From Pseudomonadota bacterium (GTDB lineage: Bacteria > Pseudomonadota > Alphaproteobacteria > Rhizobiales > Rhizobiaceae): DNA of 9,959 nt. This document shows positions 1 through 5,818 of the stretch, one piece after another (position 1 is the stretch's first letter; the number at the start of each line of letters is the position of its first letter). A model generated the notes under the pieces. It did no database searches. It was not told the origin of the DNA and saw only the letters and a list, made by a program, of their open reading frames with translations. The position numbers were made by a program, and so were the translations under genes. The DNA is taken from positions 1-9,959 of the forward strand of contig JAEZHO010000331.1 in NCBI GenBank assembly GCA_023416545.1, in the 5' to 3' direction.

Positions 1-307
1 CGCGCACCTGATCCTCCGAAAGCTCGCTCCCGAGTTCGACGCTCTGGCTCTGCTTGTCCATCACGCAGATATGGCTGATCGTGGCGTCGGCGCCCCTGGC
101 CTTGCCGGTGACGATGGCGAGCCCGAAGCGCTCGCTGCCGAAGGGATCGACGACGGCGCGCGGATTGTCGATCATGTCGGCCGCCGCCGCGAGGCACTTC
201 TCCTCGACGGTCCTGGCAAACGCCTCCCAGGCGTCGTCGGAAGCGGCAGGCACGCTGCCGGCTGCAAGAACGAGGGCGAGGGTGGCAGGCGTGATGCGGT
301 GTGGCAT
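1..307 (-). CDS. Small exported protein of unknown function (C-terminus cut by window edge)
   Basis: The frame is open from an ATG at 307 to the window edge, giving 102 residues with no stop, so the gene continues leftward out of view. A GGAG ribosome binding site (plus-strand ctcc, 314-317) lies 6 bases before the ATG. Residues 1-22 form a Sec signal peptide: a short basic start (MPHR), a hydrophobic Ala/Leu/Val core, and a VPAA site just before SDD. The mature part is soluble, with Cys38 and Cys81 that could form a disulfide in the periplasm. I do not recognise the family. The gene is transcribed divergently from sod, with 167 bp between the two starts. The start and export are well supported; no function is assigned. 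Confidence 0.72.
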   Translation of the reverse strand, partial: MPHRITPATLALVLAAGSVPAASDDAWEAFARTVEEKCLAAAADMIDNPRAVVDPFGSERFGLAIVTGKARGADATISHICVMDKQSQSVELGSELSEDQVR

Positions 308-399
308 GGCTGGCTCCGTTGGGGGGCGGGCTGTTCCCCGGCAGCGGAGAGTGCCGCAAGTCTTTGCCCCGTTCCACCTGATTTTTGGCAAGCGGGCCG

Positions 400-428
400 T
401 TGCCTCCCGTTCGCTTGGAACCTATGTT
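400..428 (+). promoter_or_regulatory. Possible sigma70-type promoter of sod
   Basis: TTGCCT (400-405) and TATGTT (423-428) are 17 bases apart, each matching four of six consensus positions, which would put the transcript start near 435 and leave a leader of about 40 bases. A small palindrome, GGAAC-CTAT-GTTCC (417-430), overlaps the -10 element. This is a pattern match only; other weak combinations exist nearby. Confidence 0.3.
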
Positions 429-474
429 CCGGCCCGACGCTGTTCACGGTATTTTGCCGAAAAGGAGTAAGATC

Positions 475-1077
475 ATGGCCTTTGTACTTCCCGAACTCCC
501 CTATGCCTACGACGCGCTGTCGCCCTACATGTCGGCGGAGACGCTGGAATTCCACCACGACAAGCACCACAAGGCCTATGTGGACACCGGCAACAAGCTG
601 GCCTCCGAAGCGGGCATGGGCGATCTCTCCGTGGAAGAGGTCATCAAGAAGTCCTACGGCACCCACCAGACCCTGTTCAACAATGCCGGCCAGCACTACA
701 ACCACCTCCACTTCTGGAACTGGATGAAGAAGGATGGCGGCGGCACCAAGCTGCCCGGCAAGCTGCAGGCGGCCATCGACAGCGATCTCGGCGGCTATGA
801 CAAGTTCAAGTCCGATTTCGTCGCCGCCGGCACGACGCAGTTCGGCTCCGGCTGGGCCTGGCTGTCGGTGAAGAACGGCAAGCTGGAAATCTCCAAGACC
901 CCGAACGGCGAGAACCCGCTCGTTCACGGCGCCGAACCGATCCTCGGCGTCGATGTCTGGGAACACTCCTACTATATCGACTACCGCAACGCCCGCCCGA
1001 AGTACCTGGAGGCTTTCGTCGACAGCCTGATCAACTGGGACTACGTGCTCGAGCGCTACGAAGCCGCCACGAAGTAA
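475..1077 (+). CDS. sodB: Superoxide dismutase, Fe/Mn family (Fe-type sequence)
   Basis: The 200-residue protein converts superoxide to oxygen and hydrogen peroxide, normally in the cytoplasm; no signal peptide is seen. The N-terminal helical-hairpin domain (about 1-90) has the first metal ligand His27 in FHHDKHH and the second, His77, in YNHLHFW. The C-terminal alpha/beta domain carries the DVWEHSYY signature with ligands Asp160 and His164. Gln73, in NNAGQ, sits where Fe-type enzymes place their active-site glutamine, and YIDYRNARP (167-175) is also typical of Fe-type proteins. Rhizobial enzymes of this family have been described as able to use Fe or Mn, so the metal is not certain. The start at 475 is chosen because AAAAGGAG (460-467) precedes it and the longer in-frame extension to 385 has no SOD-like residues. 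The gene is alone, closed by a strong terminator. Confidence 0.97.
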   Translation: MAFVLPELPYAYDALSPYMSAETLEFHHDKHHKAYVDTGNKLASEAGMGDLSVEEVIKKSYGTHQTLFNNAGQHYNHLHFWNWMKKDGGGTKLPGKLQAAIDSDLGGYDKFKSDFVAAGTTQFGSGWAWLSVKNGKLEISKTPNGENPLVHGAEPILGVDVWEHSYYIDYRNARPKYLEAFVDSLINWDYVLERYEAATK

Positions 1078-1096
1078 TTCCTGCCGCGGCAGGACG

Positions 1097-1129
1097 AAAA
1101 AGGGCTCCGGCGTCGCCGGGGCCCTTTTT
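1097..1129. terminator. Bidirectional intrinsic terminator between convergent genes
   Basis: Positions 1097-1111 pair with 1115-1129 around a three-base loop, giving a 15-bp stem with one G-T wobble and a GC-rich core. Five A's begin the structure and five T's end it, so a U-run follows the hairpin in either direction. It lies 19 bases after the sod stop and just beyond the stop of the leftward lipoprotein gene, so it can end both transcripts. Confidence 0.88.
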
Positions 1130-1134
1130 CATGG

Positions 1135-1749
1135 TCAGTAGCCGGAAAGCGGCGGCGCGGCCGGGTTCTGGCGGAAGAAGGCGAGGTCGCGCTCGGCCTC
1201 GCCGAGTTCGTAGCCAAGGTCGTCCGCCTCGCGGCGTGCCCGGCGCCGGTCCCGCTCCAGGTCGTCGATCCGGTCTCGCATGTCACGCCTGTCCTTGTCG
1301 GACGCCTTCTTCATGTCGTCGTACAGCCGGTCGCTCTCGTATTCGCTGGAGCTGGCGCTGGAATTCAGCGAGTCTATGCGCGAGCGAAGATCGTAGACGC
1401 GCTGGCCGAGGCTGTAGCCGCGCATAAAGCCGGGAGCGAGTTCCGGCGGGCAGACATTGTGGTAGCTGCGCCCCGCTTCGCCGGCGGATGCGCCGGAAAG
1501 CGGCGTGCAGTAGCGCCGGAGCCCCGCCTGATAGCCCTCGTACCAGCGCGTCTGGTCCGGCACGGCACCGCTCTTGGCGCAGGAGCGCACGTGGTCGGCG
1601 AACCGGCCCTGCGGCTCGCGGCCGGCAGCGCCGTCCGTATCGCCGACGACCGCCCAGTCGGCGACGCGGCATTCTTCCTTGGACATGGAATTGCAGGAGG
1701 CGAGCGACGCCACGAGGGCCGCCATTCCCAGAAGAGGCAGGTAACGCAT
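1135..1749 (-). CDS. DUF2799-like lipoprotein with charged C-terminal coiled coil
   Basis: The 204-residue protein begins with a lipoprotein signal peptide: MRYLP, a hydrophobic stretch, then the lipobox LASC with Cys19 as the lipidation site. The domain from about 24 to 117 matches the DUF2799 pattern from memory: KEECRVADW (24-32), WYEGYQAGLRRYC (69-81) and a GFMRGYSLGQ element (107-116). It contains Cys27, 57, 81 and 100. From about 118 to 192 the chain is very rich in Asp, Glu, Arg and Lys with a heptad look, likely a long helix or coiled coil in the periplasm. Function is unknown. A modest GGGGA precedes the ATG at 1749; an in-frame start 20 codons upstream lacks a signal sequence. It lies 56 bp downstream of the repressor gene on the same strand and may be partly co-transcribed. 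Confidence 0.85.
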   Translation of the reverse strand: MRYLPLLGMAALVASLASCNSMSKEECRVADWAVVGDTDGAAGREPQGRFADHVRSCAKSGAVPDQTRWYEGYQAGLRRYCTPLSGASAGEAGRSYHNVCPPELAPGFMRGYSLGQRVYDLRSRIDSLNSSASSSEYESDRLYDDMKKASDKDRRDMRDRIDDLERDRRRARREADDLGYELGEAERDLAFFRQNPAAPPLSGY

Positions 1750-1762
1750 TCTCGAAAGTCCC

Positions 1763-1781
1763 CGTTCACGTTTCCGTGACG
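1763..1781 (-). other. Short hairpin just before the lipoprotein gene
   Basis: CGTTCACG (1763-1770) and CGTGACG (1775-1781) pair over seven bases with one bulged T around a four-base loop. It sits between the repressor stop and the lipoprotein start with no T-run on either side, so it is not an intrinsic terminator. Its role, if any, is unknown. Confidence 0.3.
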
Positions 1782-1805
1782 CATTAAGCACGATTTCCGC
1801 GCGCC

Positions 1806-2549
1806 TCATAGGGGAGGGGGCGTGGTGCGCCGCAGGGAGGAGGCGTTGACCTCCTGGGAGGCGTCGGGATCGGCCTGCCAGCCCTCCACCCAGAGCCTGC
1901 GCAGGGGCTCGCCTTCGCCGCTGAAGAAGTCGTTGGCGGGCTCGCACTGCGCCACCCGGTCGGCGCGGAAGTTGCGGATCGCCTGCCTGAGTTCGCACCA
2001 GGCGACGATATTGGCCGTCTGCGAATAGTAGACGAGCGCGATCGGCCGGATCGTCCGCTCCGTCAGTCGTCCGAGTTCGTCGCGGTAGTCGAGGCGGAGC
2101 TTCTCTTCGTCGCGGATCGCCCGGCGCACCATGGCGAGGTCGACCGCCTCCGGTGCCGGCGCGACGCTTCCCCAGGCATGCAGGGCATTGGCGCTGAAGG
2201 TTGCGGCAAGCGGCGGCGGCACGGCGGCGGCGATCTTGCGGTTCACCTGCTTGGCGGCATGCCTCAGGCCCGTGTCGCCGGTCCGCTCCAGGAGCGCCAG
2301 CGACAGCACGATCGCCTCGGTCTCCTCCACCGTCAGCATCAGCGGCGGCAGCGTGAAGCCCGGCCTCAGGATATATCCGATGCCGCGTCCGCCCTCGACC
2401 GGCACGCGCATCGCCTGCAGTTCGGCGATGTCGCGATAGATCGAGCGCGCCGTCACCTCCAGCTGTGCGGCGATCTCCGCCGCCGTCACCGGGCGGCGCG
2501 CGAGCCTCAGGATCTGGATGATCTCGAACAGCCGAGACGCCTTGCGCAT
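1806..2549 (-). CDS. YafY-type transcriptional regulator (winged helix plus WYL domain)
   Basis: The 247-residue protein has an N-terminal winged helix (about 1-60) with recognition-helix residues RSIYRDI (35-41) and the wing GGRGIGYIL (53-61), typical of YafY/DeoR-like HTH_11 domains. A WYL ligand-sensing domain follows at about 137-200, including IRPIALVYY (167-175), VAWCELR (182-188) and FRADR (194-198). Such proteins bind DNA upstream of a neighbouring gene and respond to a small ligand, which here is unknown. The start at 2549 is preceded by a strong GGGAGGA site (2552-2558 on the complementary strand); a 40-residue upstream extension is not regulator-like. It is divergent from the LysE-type exporter, with a perfect inverted repeat between them, so it probably controls both that gene and itself. 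Confidence 0.93.
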   Translation of the reverse strand: MRKASRLFEIIQILRLARRPVTAAEIAAQLEVTARSIYRDIAELQAMRVPVEGGRGIGYILRPGFTLPPLMLTVEETEAIVLSLALLERTGDTGLRHAAKQVNRKIAAAVPPPLAATFSANALHAWGSVAPAPEAVDLAMVRRAIRDEEKLRLDYRDELGRLTERTIRPIALVYYSQTANIVAWCELRQAIRNFRADRVAQCEPANDFFSGEGEPLRRLWVEGWQADPDASQEVNASSLRRTTPPPL

Positions 2550-2569
2550 GCTTCCTCCCGGCAATCGCA

Positions 2570-2589
2570 ACTGACAGAACGGTGTCAGT
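2570..2589. promoter_or_regulatory. Operator: 7-bp inverted repeat between repressor and exporter genes
   Basis: ACTGACA (2570-2576) and TGTCAGT (2583-2589) are perfect inverted repeats separated by six bases. The site is 21 bp from the repressor start and 85 bp from the exporter start. Palindromes of this size and spacing suit a dimeric winged-helix regulator. The CTGACA arms resemble a -35 hexamer on either strand, so occupancy could block both promoters, but I find no convincing -10 partner. Confidence 0.68.
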
Positions 2590-2674
2590 AGGCATGCCGT
2601 ATATCGCCCCGGATTGGATGGAAAAACAAGTCGCTCGGCCTTGCGGTCCATGGCGGCGGAAACGGGCAACTGAC

Positions 2675-3304
2675 ATGACCTATGGCGAGAACCTCTGGCT
2701 TTTCTTCACCCTCCTGTTCGGCATCATCATCGTTCCGGGCATGGACATGATCTTCGTGCTCGCCAGTTCGCTCTCCCGGGGCAGGCCCGCCGGCATGGCC
2801 GCGACGGCGGGCATCATGGCGGGCGGAGCGGTGCATTCGCTCTACGGGGCGCTCGGCGTCGGGCTCCTGGCAAGCTTCATGCCCGTCCTCTTCGGGCCGC
2901 TGCTGATCGCCGGCTCGCTCTACATGGCATGGATCGGCTACACGCTGACCCGCAGCTCGATCGTCATCGAGGGGGTGGATGCGGGGCAGGCCGCCGGCCA
3001 CGGCCAGGCCTTCCGCCGCGGTGCCATCACCTGCCTGATGAACCCGAAGGCCTATCTCTTCATGCTGGCCGTCTATCCGCAGTTCCTGCGCCCGGAGTTC
3101 GGGCCGCTCCTTCCGCAGGCGATCGTCATGGCGCTGATGACGGCGGCGACGCAGCTTGTCGTCTACGGAGGCCTGGCGCTCGCCGCCGGCAGGGCGCGGC
3201 AGGCGATCGTCGGCAATGCCACCGCCACGATCTGGATCGGCCGCGGCGCCGGCCTCCTTCTGCTCACCGTCGCGCTGGTCACCCTTGCGGAAGGGCTGCG
3301 CTGA
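2675..3304 (+). CDS. LysE/RhtB-family amino-acid or metabolite exporter
   Basis: The 209-residue inner-membrane protein has the usual LysE/RhtB length and about six hydrophobic segments. Family marks are PGMDM (21-25; the common form is PGPDM), the Ser/Gly/Arg-rich loop after it, and the central NPKAYLFMLAVYPQF element beginning at Asn123. Family members export amino acids such as lysine, threonine or homoserine lactones; the substrate here cannot be told. ATG 2675 is chosen because the hydrophobic family core begins right after it; in-frame starts upstream add a non-family, Arg/Pro/Trp-containing leader. The ribosome binding site is weak. It diverges from a YafY-type regulator, its likely repressor, and its last 26 bp overlap the end of the convergent glycosyltransferase gene. 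Confidence 0.92.
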   Translation: MTYGENLWLFFTLLFGIIIVPGMDMIFVLASSLSRGRPAGMAATAGIMAGGAVHSLYGALGVGLLASFMPVLFGPLLIAGSLYMAWIGYTLTRSSIVIEGVDAGQAAGHGQAFRRGAITCLMNPKAYLFMLAVYPQFLRPEFGPLLPQAIVMALMTAATQLVVYGGLALAAGRARQAIVGNATATIWIGRGAGLLLLTVALVTLAEGLR

Positions 3305-4487
3305 CCGGTCGTCGAGTGGGAAGGGATGCCGTGGCCGCCATCCAGCCGAGAACGAGGACGACAGGGGCGATCGGCAGGCCGCCGAGCGAGAAGGGAAGGG
3401 CGAGGACCGGCAGCAGGCAGACTGCCGCAAGCAGCAGGAGGCGCAGGCGCCGGATGGGCGAGCCGGACGGACGCACTCGTTCCCGCGCGTGCTCGATCGC
3501 GGCCAGCGCGCAGAGCGCCCCCAGATCGTAGATGAGCGAGTAGGGCGCTATGCAGAAGGTCGCAAACATGAGCGAGAGGCTTCGCGCCGCCGGCGTCTCG
3601 AGGCGCCATGTTCCGTAGAGGAAGGCCGCGAGCGCAAGCCCGGCCAGCGGAAGATGGAGCGCCAGCGCCGTCGCCGCATCGACGTCGAGGCTGCGGGCCG
3701 CCCCGTAAAGCGACGGCATGAGGTGCAGGAAATAGCCCCCGAACTCAGTCATCACGACCGTCTGGTAGGGGAGGTTGTGGGCGATGTAGCCGGCCCAGGC
3801 ATCGACCCCGAAGAGGAGAGCGGAAAGTGCCGCTGCCGCGATGGCCGTCAGCGCGGTGGCAAGGATCGTCCGCCAGCGGCCTTCCATGACCAGCAGGAAG
3901 GGCAGGAGAAGGCCGACCTGCGGCTTGATCGTCAAGAGGCCGATCGCGATGCCGGCGATGATCGGTCGGCGATAACGCAGCGATAGCCCGTAGAGCATCA
4001 GCGCCGCGGTCAGGAAGCCGTTCTGCGCAAGATGCAGGTTGCAGGCGATGATCGGCAGGAGGAGCAGCCAGTAGCCGCTCGTTTCCGGTGGCCGGGCAAG
4101 TCGCGCCGCGTGCAGGAAGAGCGCCAGCGTGACAAGCTCGAAGACGATCCCGCTTTCGACGTAGGGCAGGTAGGCGAGCGGCAGGATGAGCATCACGTAA
4201 TGGGGCGGATAGCTCCAGTTGTGCCAGGGATAGTCCGGGCCGAACACCTCCCGCATGCTGGCGAAATAGACGTCCTGGCCGCTGAAGAGGTCGAGGACGC
4301 GCCCCTCCAGCGCAAGCTTAGAGGCGATCCAGTAGTTGGCGAAGTCGCGATCGGTCCAGAACAGCGACGAGAGGTTCTGCCCGCTCAGGTGGAGCCAGAA
4401 AAGCAGCGCGCACGCAAGGAGGGCCAGGTATGCGAACAGGCCCGTCTCGACATCGGCATGGCGGGTGGCGCCCGTGTTCTTGTCCAT
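3279..4487 (-). CDS. GT87/DUF2029-type polytopic membrane glycosyltransferase
   Basis: The 402-residue protein has roughly ten hydrophobic helices, the first at about 17-34. The loop after helix 1 contains TDRDFANYW (45-53), with Asp46 and Asp48 as candidates for the catalytic acidic residue of GT-C enzymes, followed by PWHNWSYPPH, matching the DUF2029/GT87 layout that includes actinobacterial mannosyltransferases such as PimE. Such enzymes move a sugar from a polyprenyl-phosphate carrier onto a lipid or glycan on the outer side of the inner membrane; donor and acceptor are unknown here. AAGGAAAG (4490-4500 region, complementary strand) precedes the ATG at 4487. No neighbouring polysaccharide genes are present. 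The gene end overlaps that of the convergent exporter by 26 bp. Confidence 0.85.
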   Translation of the reverse strand: MDKNTGATRHADVETGLFAYLALLACALLFWLHLSGQNLSSLFWTDRDFANYWIASKLALEGRVLDLFSGQDVYFASMREVFGPDYPWHNWSYPPHYVMLILPLAYLPYVESGIVFELVTLALFLHAARLARPPETSGYWLLLLPIIACNLHLAQNGFLTAALMLYGLSLRYRRPIIAGIAIGLLTIKPQVGLLLPFLLVMEGRWRTILATALTAIAAAALSALLFGVDAWAGYIAHNLPYQTVVMTEFGGYFLHLMPSLYGAARSLDVDAATALALHLPLAGLALAAFLYGTWRLETPAARSLSLMFATFCIAPYSLIYDLGALCALAAIEHARERVRPSGSPIRRLRLLLLAAVCLLPVLALPFSLGGLPIAPVVLVLGWMAATASLPTRRPVSAALPQG

Positions 4488-4683
4488 GGCAGCTTTCCTT
4501 CACCGGCGGCAGGATCGCATGCGCAGGTGAACAAAAGGCTTCCGCCGACCGGGCGTTCGCTGCCGTCGATTCCTGCATTTTCCCGTTGAAATCACCGGGT
4601 TGTTACTTTGTTCCAGACGTCGAAGCAGCCATGTTGCGGCGCATCATCAACGCTGCTTCGCGGCGTAACAAGGAGACCACTGC
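4488..4683. other. Divergent intergenic region between glycosyltransferase and cytochrome genes
   Basis: This 196-bp stretch must hold the promoters for both the leftward glycosyltransferase gene and the rightward cytochrome genes. TTGAAA (4586-4591) resembles a -35 element, but no good -10 hexamer follows at a suitable distance. Two nested inverted repeats occupy the right half and are listed separately. I see no small open reading frame with a convincing start. Confidence 0.5.
4621..4660 (+). other. Stem-loop in the leader of the first cytochrome gene
   Basis: CGAAGCAGC (4621-4629) and GCTGCTTCG (4652-4660) are a perfect 9-bp inverted repeat. Inside it GTTG (4633-4636) can pair with CAAC (4648-4651), lengthening the stem past a three-base bulge. 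The AAGGAG ribosome binding site (4670-4675) lies ten bases later. A second, outer pair, TTGTTAC (4600-4606) with GTAACAA (4665-4671), would capture the first two A's of that site if it is transcribed. There is no T-run, so it is a leader structure or DNA-binding site rather than a terminator. Confidence 0.55.
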
Positions 4684-5124
4684 ATGCACCTTAAGTCCCT
4701 CGCTCTGGCCGCCGTGATCGGCTGTCTTGGTATGTCCGCTGCCGTCGCCCAGGAACCGCAGGTCGTGCGGCAAGAGCAGATGAAGGCAATCGGCAAGTCG
4801 ATGGGAGCTTTGGGCGCGATCGCCAAGGGCGAGAAGCCCTATGATGCGGAGGTCGTGAAGGCCGCACTCCAGACGATCAGCACGGATGCCAAGGCGTTCC
4901 CGAACCAGTTCCCGGCCGGCACCGAGACGGGCTCCGATTCGGAAGCCGCCCCGGCGATCTGGGAAAACATGGCCGACTTCACCGAGAAGTCCGACAAGCT
5001 CGGCGCCGCCGCCGATACGCTTCTCGCCTCCCTTCCCGCCGATCAGGCCGGTGTCGGCGCGGCCATGAAGACGCTCGGCGCCACCTGCGGCGACTGCCAC
5101 GAAACCTATCGCGTCAAGCGCTGA
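4684..5124 (+). CDS. Class II c-type cytochrome (c556/c'-like), first copy
   Basis: The 146-residue precursor has a signal peptide ending AVA at residue 22, leaving a mature periplasmic protein beginning QEPQ. The haem-binding motif CGDCH (135-139) is near the C-terminus, which defines class II cytochromes (four-helix bundle), with His139 as the fifth iron ligand. Met33, in VVRQEQMK, aligns with the position where low-spin c556 proteins supply a methionine sixth ligand, so c556 is favoured over the five-coordinate c' type. Family members shuttle electrons in the periplasm; the partner is unknown. AAGGAG (4670-4675) precedes the ATG by eight bases. A close paralogue follows 172 bp downstream, then a dihaem cytochrome. 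Confidence 0.93.
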   Translation: MHLKSLALAAVIGCLGMSAAVAQEPQVVRQEQMKAIGKSMGALGAIAKGEKPYDAEVVKAALQTISTDAKAFPNQFPAGTETGSDSEAAPAIWENMADFTEKSDKLGAAADTLLASLPADQAGVGAAMKTLGATCGDCHETYRVKR

Positions 5125-5141
5125 GGCCAGGCCGGCAGGGT

Positions 5142-5193
5142 GGCGACGCGACTGTCGCCGCTGCCGCCGCCCCTGCCGTGCGACGCAGCGTCG
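5142..5193. repeat. Two short inverted repeats between the cytochrome paralogues
   Basis: GGCGAC (5142-5147) and GTCGCC (5154-5159) form a perfect 6-bp inverted repeat with a six-base loop 17 bp after the first cytochrome stop. CGACGC-A-GCGTCG (5181-5193) is a near-palindrome. Neither has a T-run, so a terminator is not supported; they could be transcript-end protecting hairpins or chance in GC-rich DNA. Confidence 0.35.
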
Positions 5194-5248
5194 TGGCGAG
5201 GCTTCACCGCCTTGTGACTTTCTCCCCTCCGCCGCCGGGGGCATCGTG

Positions 5249-5265
5249 GGCCGTTTTCAACGGCC
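5249..5265 (+). other. Compact hairpin before the second cytochrome gene
   Basis: GGCCGTT (5249-5255) and AACGGCC (5259-5265) form a perfect 7-bp stem with a three-base TTC loop. It is followed by two tandem copies of GCCGGCGCT (5263-5271 and 5272-5280) and then the GGGAGGAA ribosome binding site (5283-5290). With no T-run after it, it is more likely a leader or processing element than a terminator. Confidence 0.45.
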
Positions 5266-5296
5266 GGCGCTGCCGGCGCTTCGGGAGGAATAGCGA

Positions 5297-5749
5297 ATGC
5301 TGAGGTCCTGTTTGATTGCCGCTTCCGTCTGTCTCTTTCTCACCCCCGCCCTTTCCCCGGCGCTGGCCCAGGAGGCGCCGCAGGTGGTGCGGGAGAAGCT
5401 GATGAAGGGGATAGGCCAGGCGGTCGGGGCGCTCGGCGCCATCGCCAAGGGGGAGAAACCCTATGACGCCGCGGTGGTCCAGCAGTCGCTGACCACGATC
5501 AGCACCAATATCCAGGCCTTCCCGGACCAGTTCCCGCCGGGCACGGAAACCGGCCACGAGACCGAGGCGCTGCCTGCGATCTGGGAAAAGCCGGAGGAAT
5601 TCCGCGCCGATGCGGAGAAGCTTCACACCGAGGCCCAGGCGCTGCTTGCGTCCCTGCCGGCCGATCAGGCAAGTGTCGGCGCGGCCATGAGGACGCTCGG
5701 GGCCACCTGCTCGGACTGTCACGAGACCTTCCGGGCGAAGAAACAGTAA
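5297..5749 (+). CDS. Class II c-type cytochrome (c556/c'-like), second copy
   Basis: The 150-residue precursor has a signal peptide ending ALA at residue 24, giving a mature protein beginning QEAPQ. The haem motif CSDCH (138-142) is C-terminal, with His142 as axial ligand; Met36, in VVREKLMK, is the candidate sixth ligand. By eye about 80 of 123 mature residues match the preceding cytochrome, including runs such as GALGAIAKGEKPYDA, ASLPADQA and TLGATC, so the two arose by tandem duplication. The helix between about 80 and 110 is the most diverged. A strong GGGAGGAA site lies six bases before the ATG. It probably belongs with its neighbours to one periplasmic electron-transfer unit, but 172 bp separates it from the first copy, so separate control is possible. 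Confidence 0.93.
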   Translation: MLRSCLIAASVCLFLTPALSPALAQEAPQVVREKLMKGIGQAVGALGAIAKGEKPYDAAVVQQSLTTISTNIQAFPDQFPPGTETGHETEALPAIWEKPEEFRADAEKLHTEAQALLASLPADQASVGAAMRTLGATCSDCHETFRAKKQ

Positions 5750-5761
5750 TTGCTTACCCCA

Positions 5762-5791
5762 ATGCCGGCGGCGGCCCCGTCGCGCCGGCAT
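5762..5791 (+). other. Hairpin between second class II cytochrome and dihaem cytochrome genes
   Basis: ATGCCGGCG (5762-5770) and CGCCGGCAT (5783-5791) are a perfect 9-bp inverted repeat with a 12-base loop, starting 12 bases after the upstream stop and ending 14 bases before the next ribosome binding site. No T-run follows. It may act in mRNA processing or stability within an operon, or as a weak attenuator. Confidence 0.5.
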
Positions 5792-5818
5792 CGGGCCGAA
5801 TGATTGGAGAGACATGAA

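Noticed and set aside
417..444. EcfG (general stress sigma) promoter upstream of sod
   Set aside because: GGAAC is present at 417-421, but the following TGTT at 441-444 is 19 bases away instead of 16-17 and lacks the full CGTT.
172..966. Minus-strand open frame opposite sod
   Set aside because: It is a shadow of the SOD coding strand and crosses the sod promoter region; the product resembles no family.
1135..2676. 513-codon minus-strand frame that would extend the lipoprotein upstream
   Set aside because: The upstream part is a wrong-frame reading of the YafY-type regulator gene. The lipoprotein signal peptide at 1749 marks the true start.
3156..3986. Plus-strand open frame opposite the glycosyltransferase
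   Set aside because: Its translation is dominated by Arg, Gly, Glu and Gln, the usual mirror of a hydrophobic membrane protein coded on the other strand.
4586..4615. Sigma70 promoter for the first cytochrome gene using TTGAAA
   Set aside because: At 16-18 bases downstream the hexamers (TTGTTC, TGTTCC, GTTCCA) do not resemble a -10 element.
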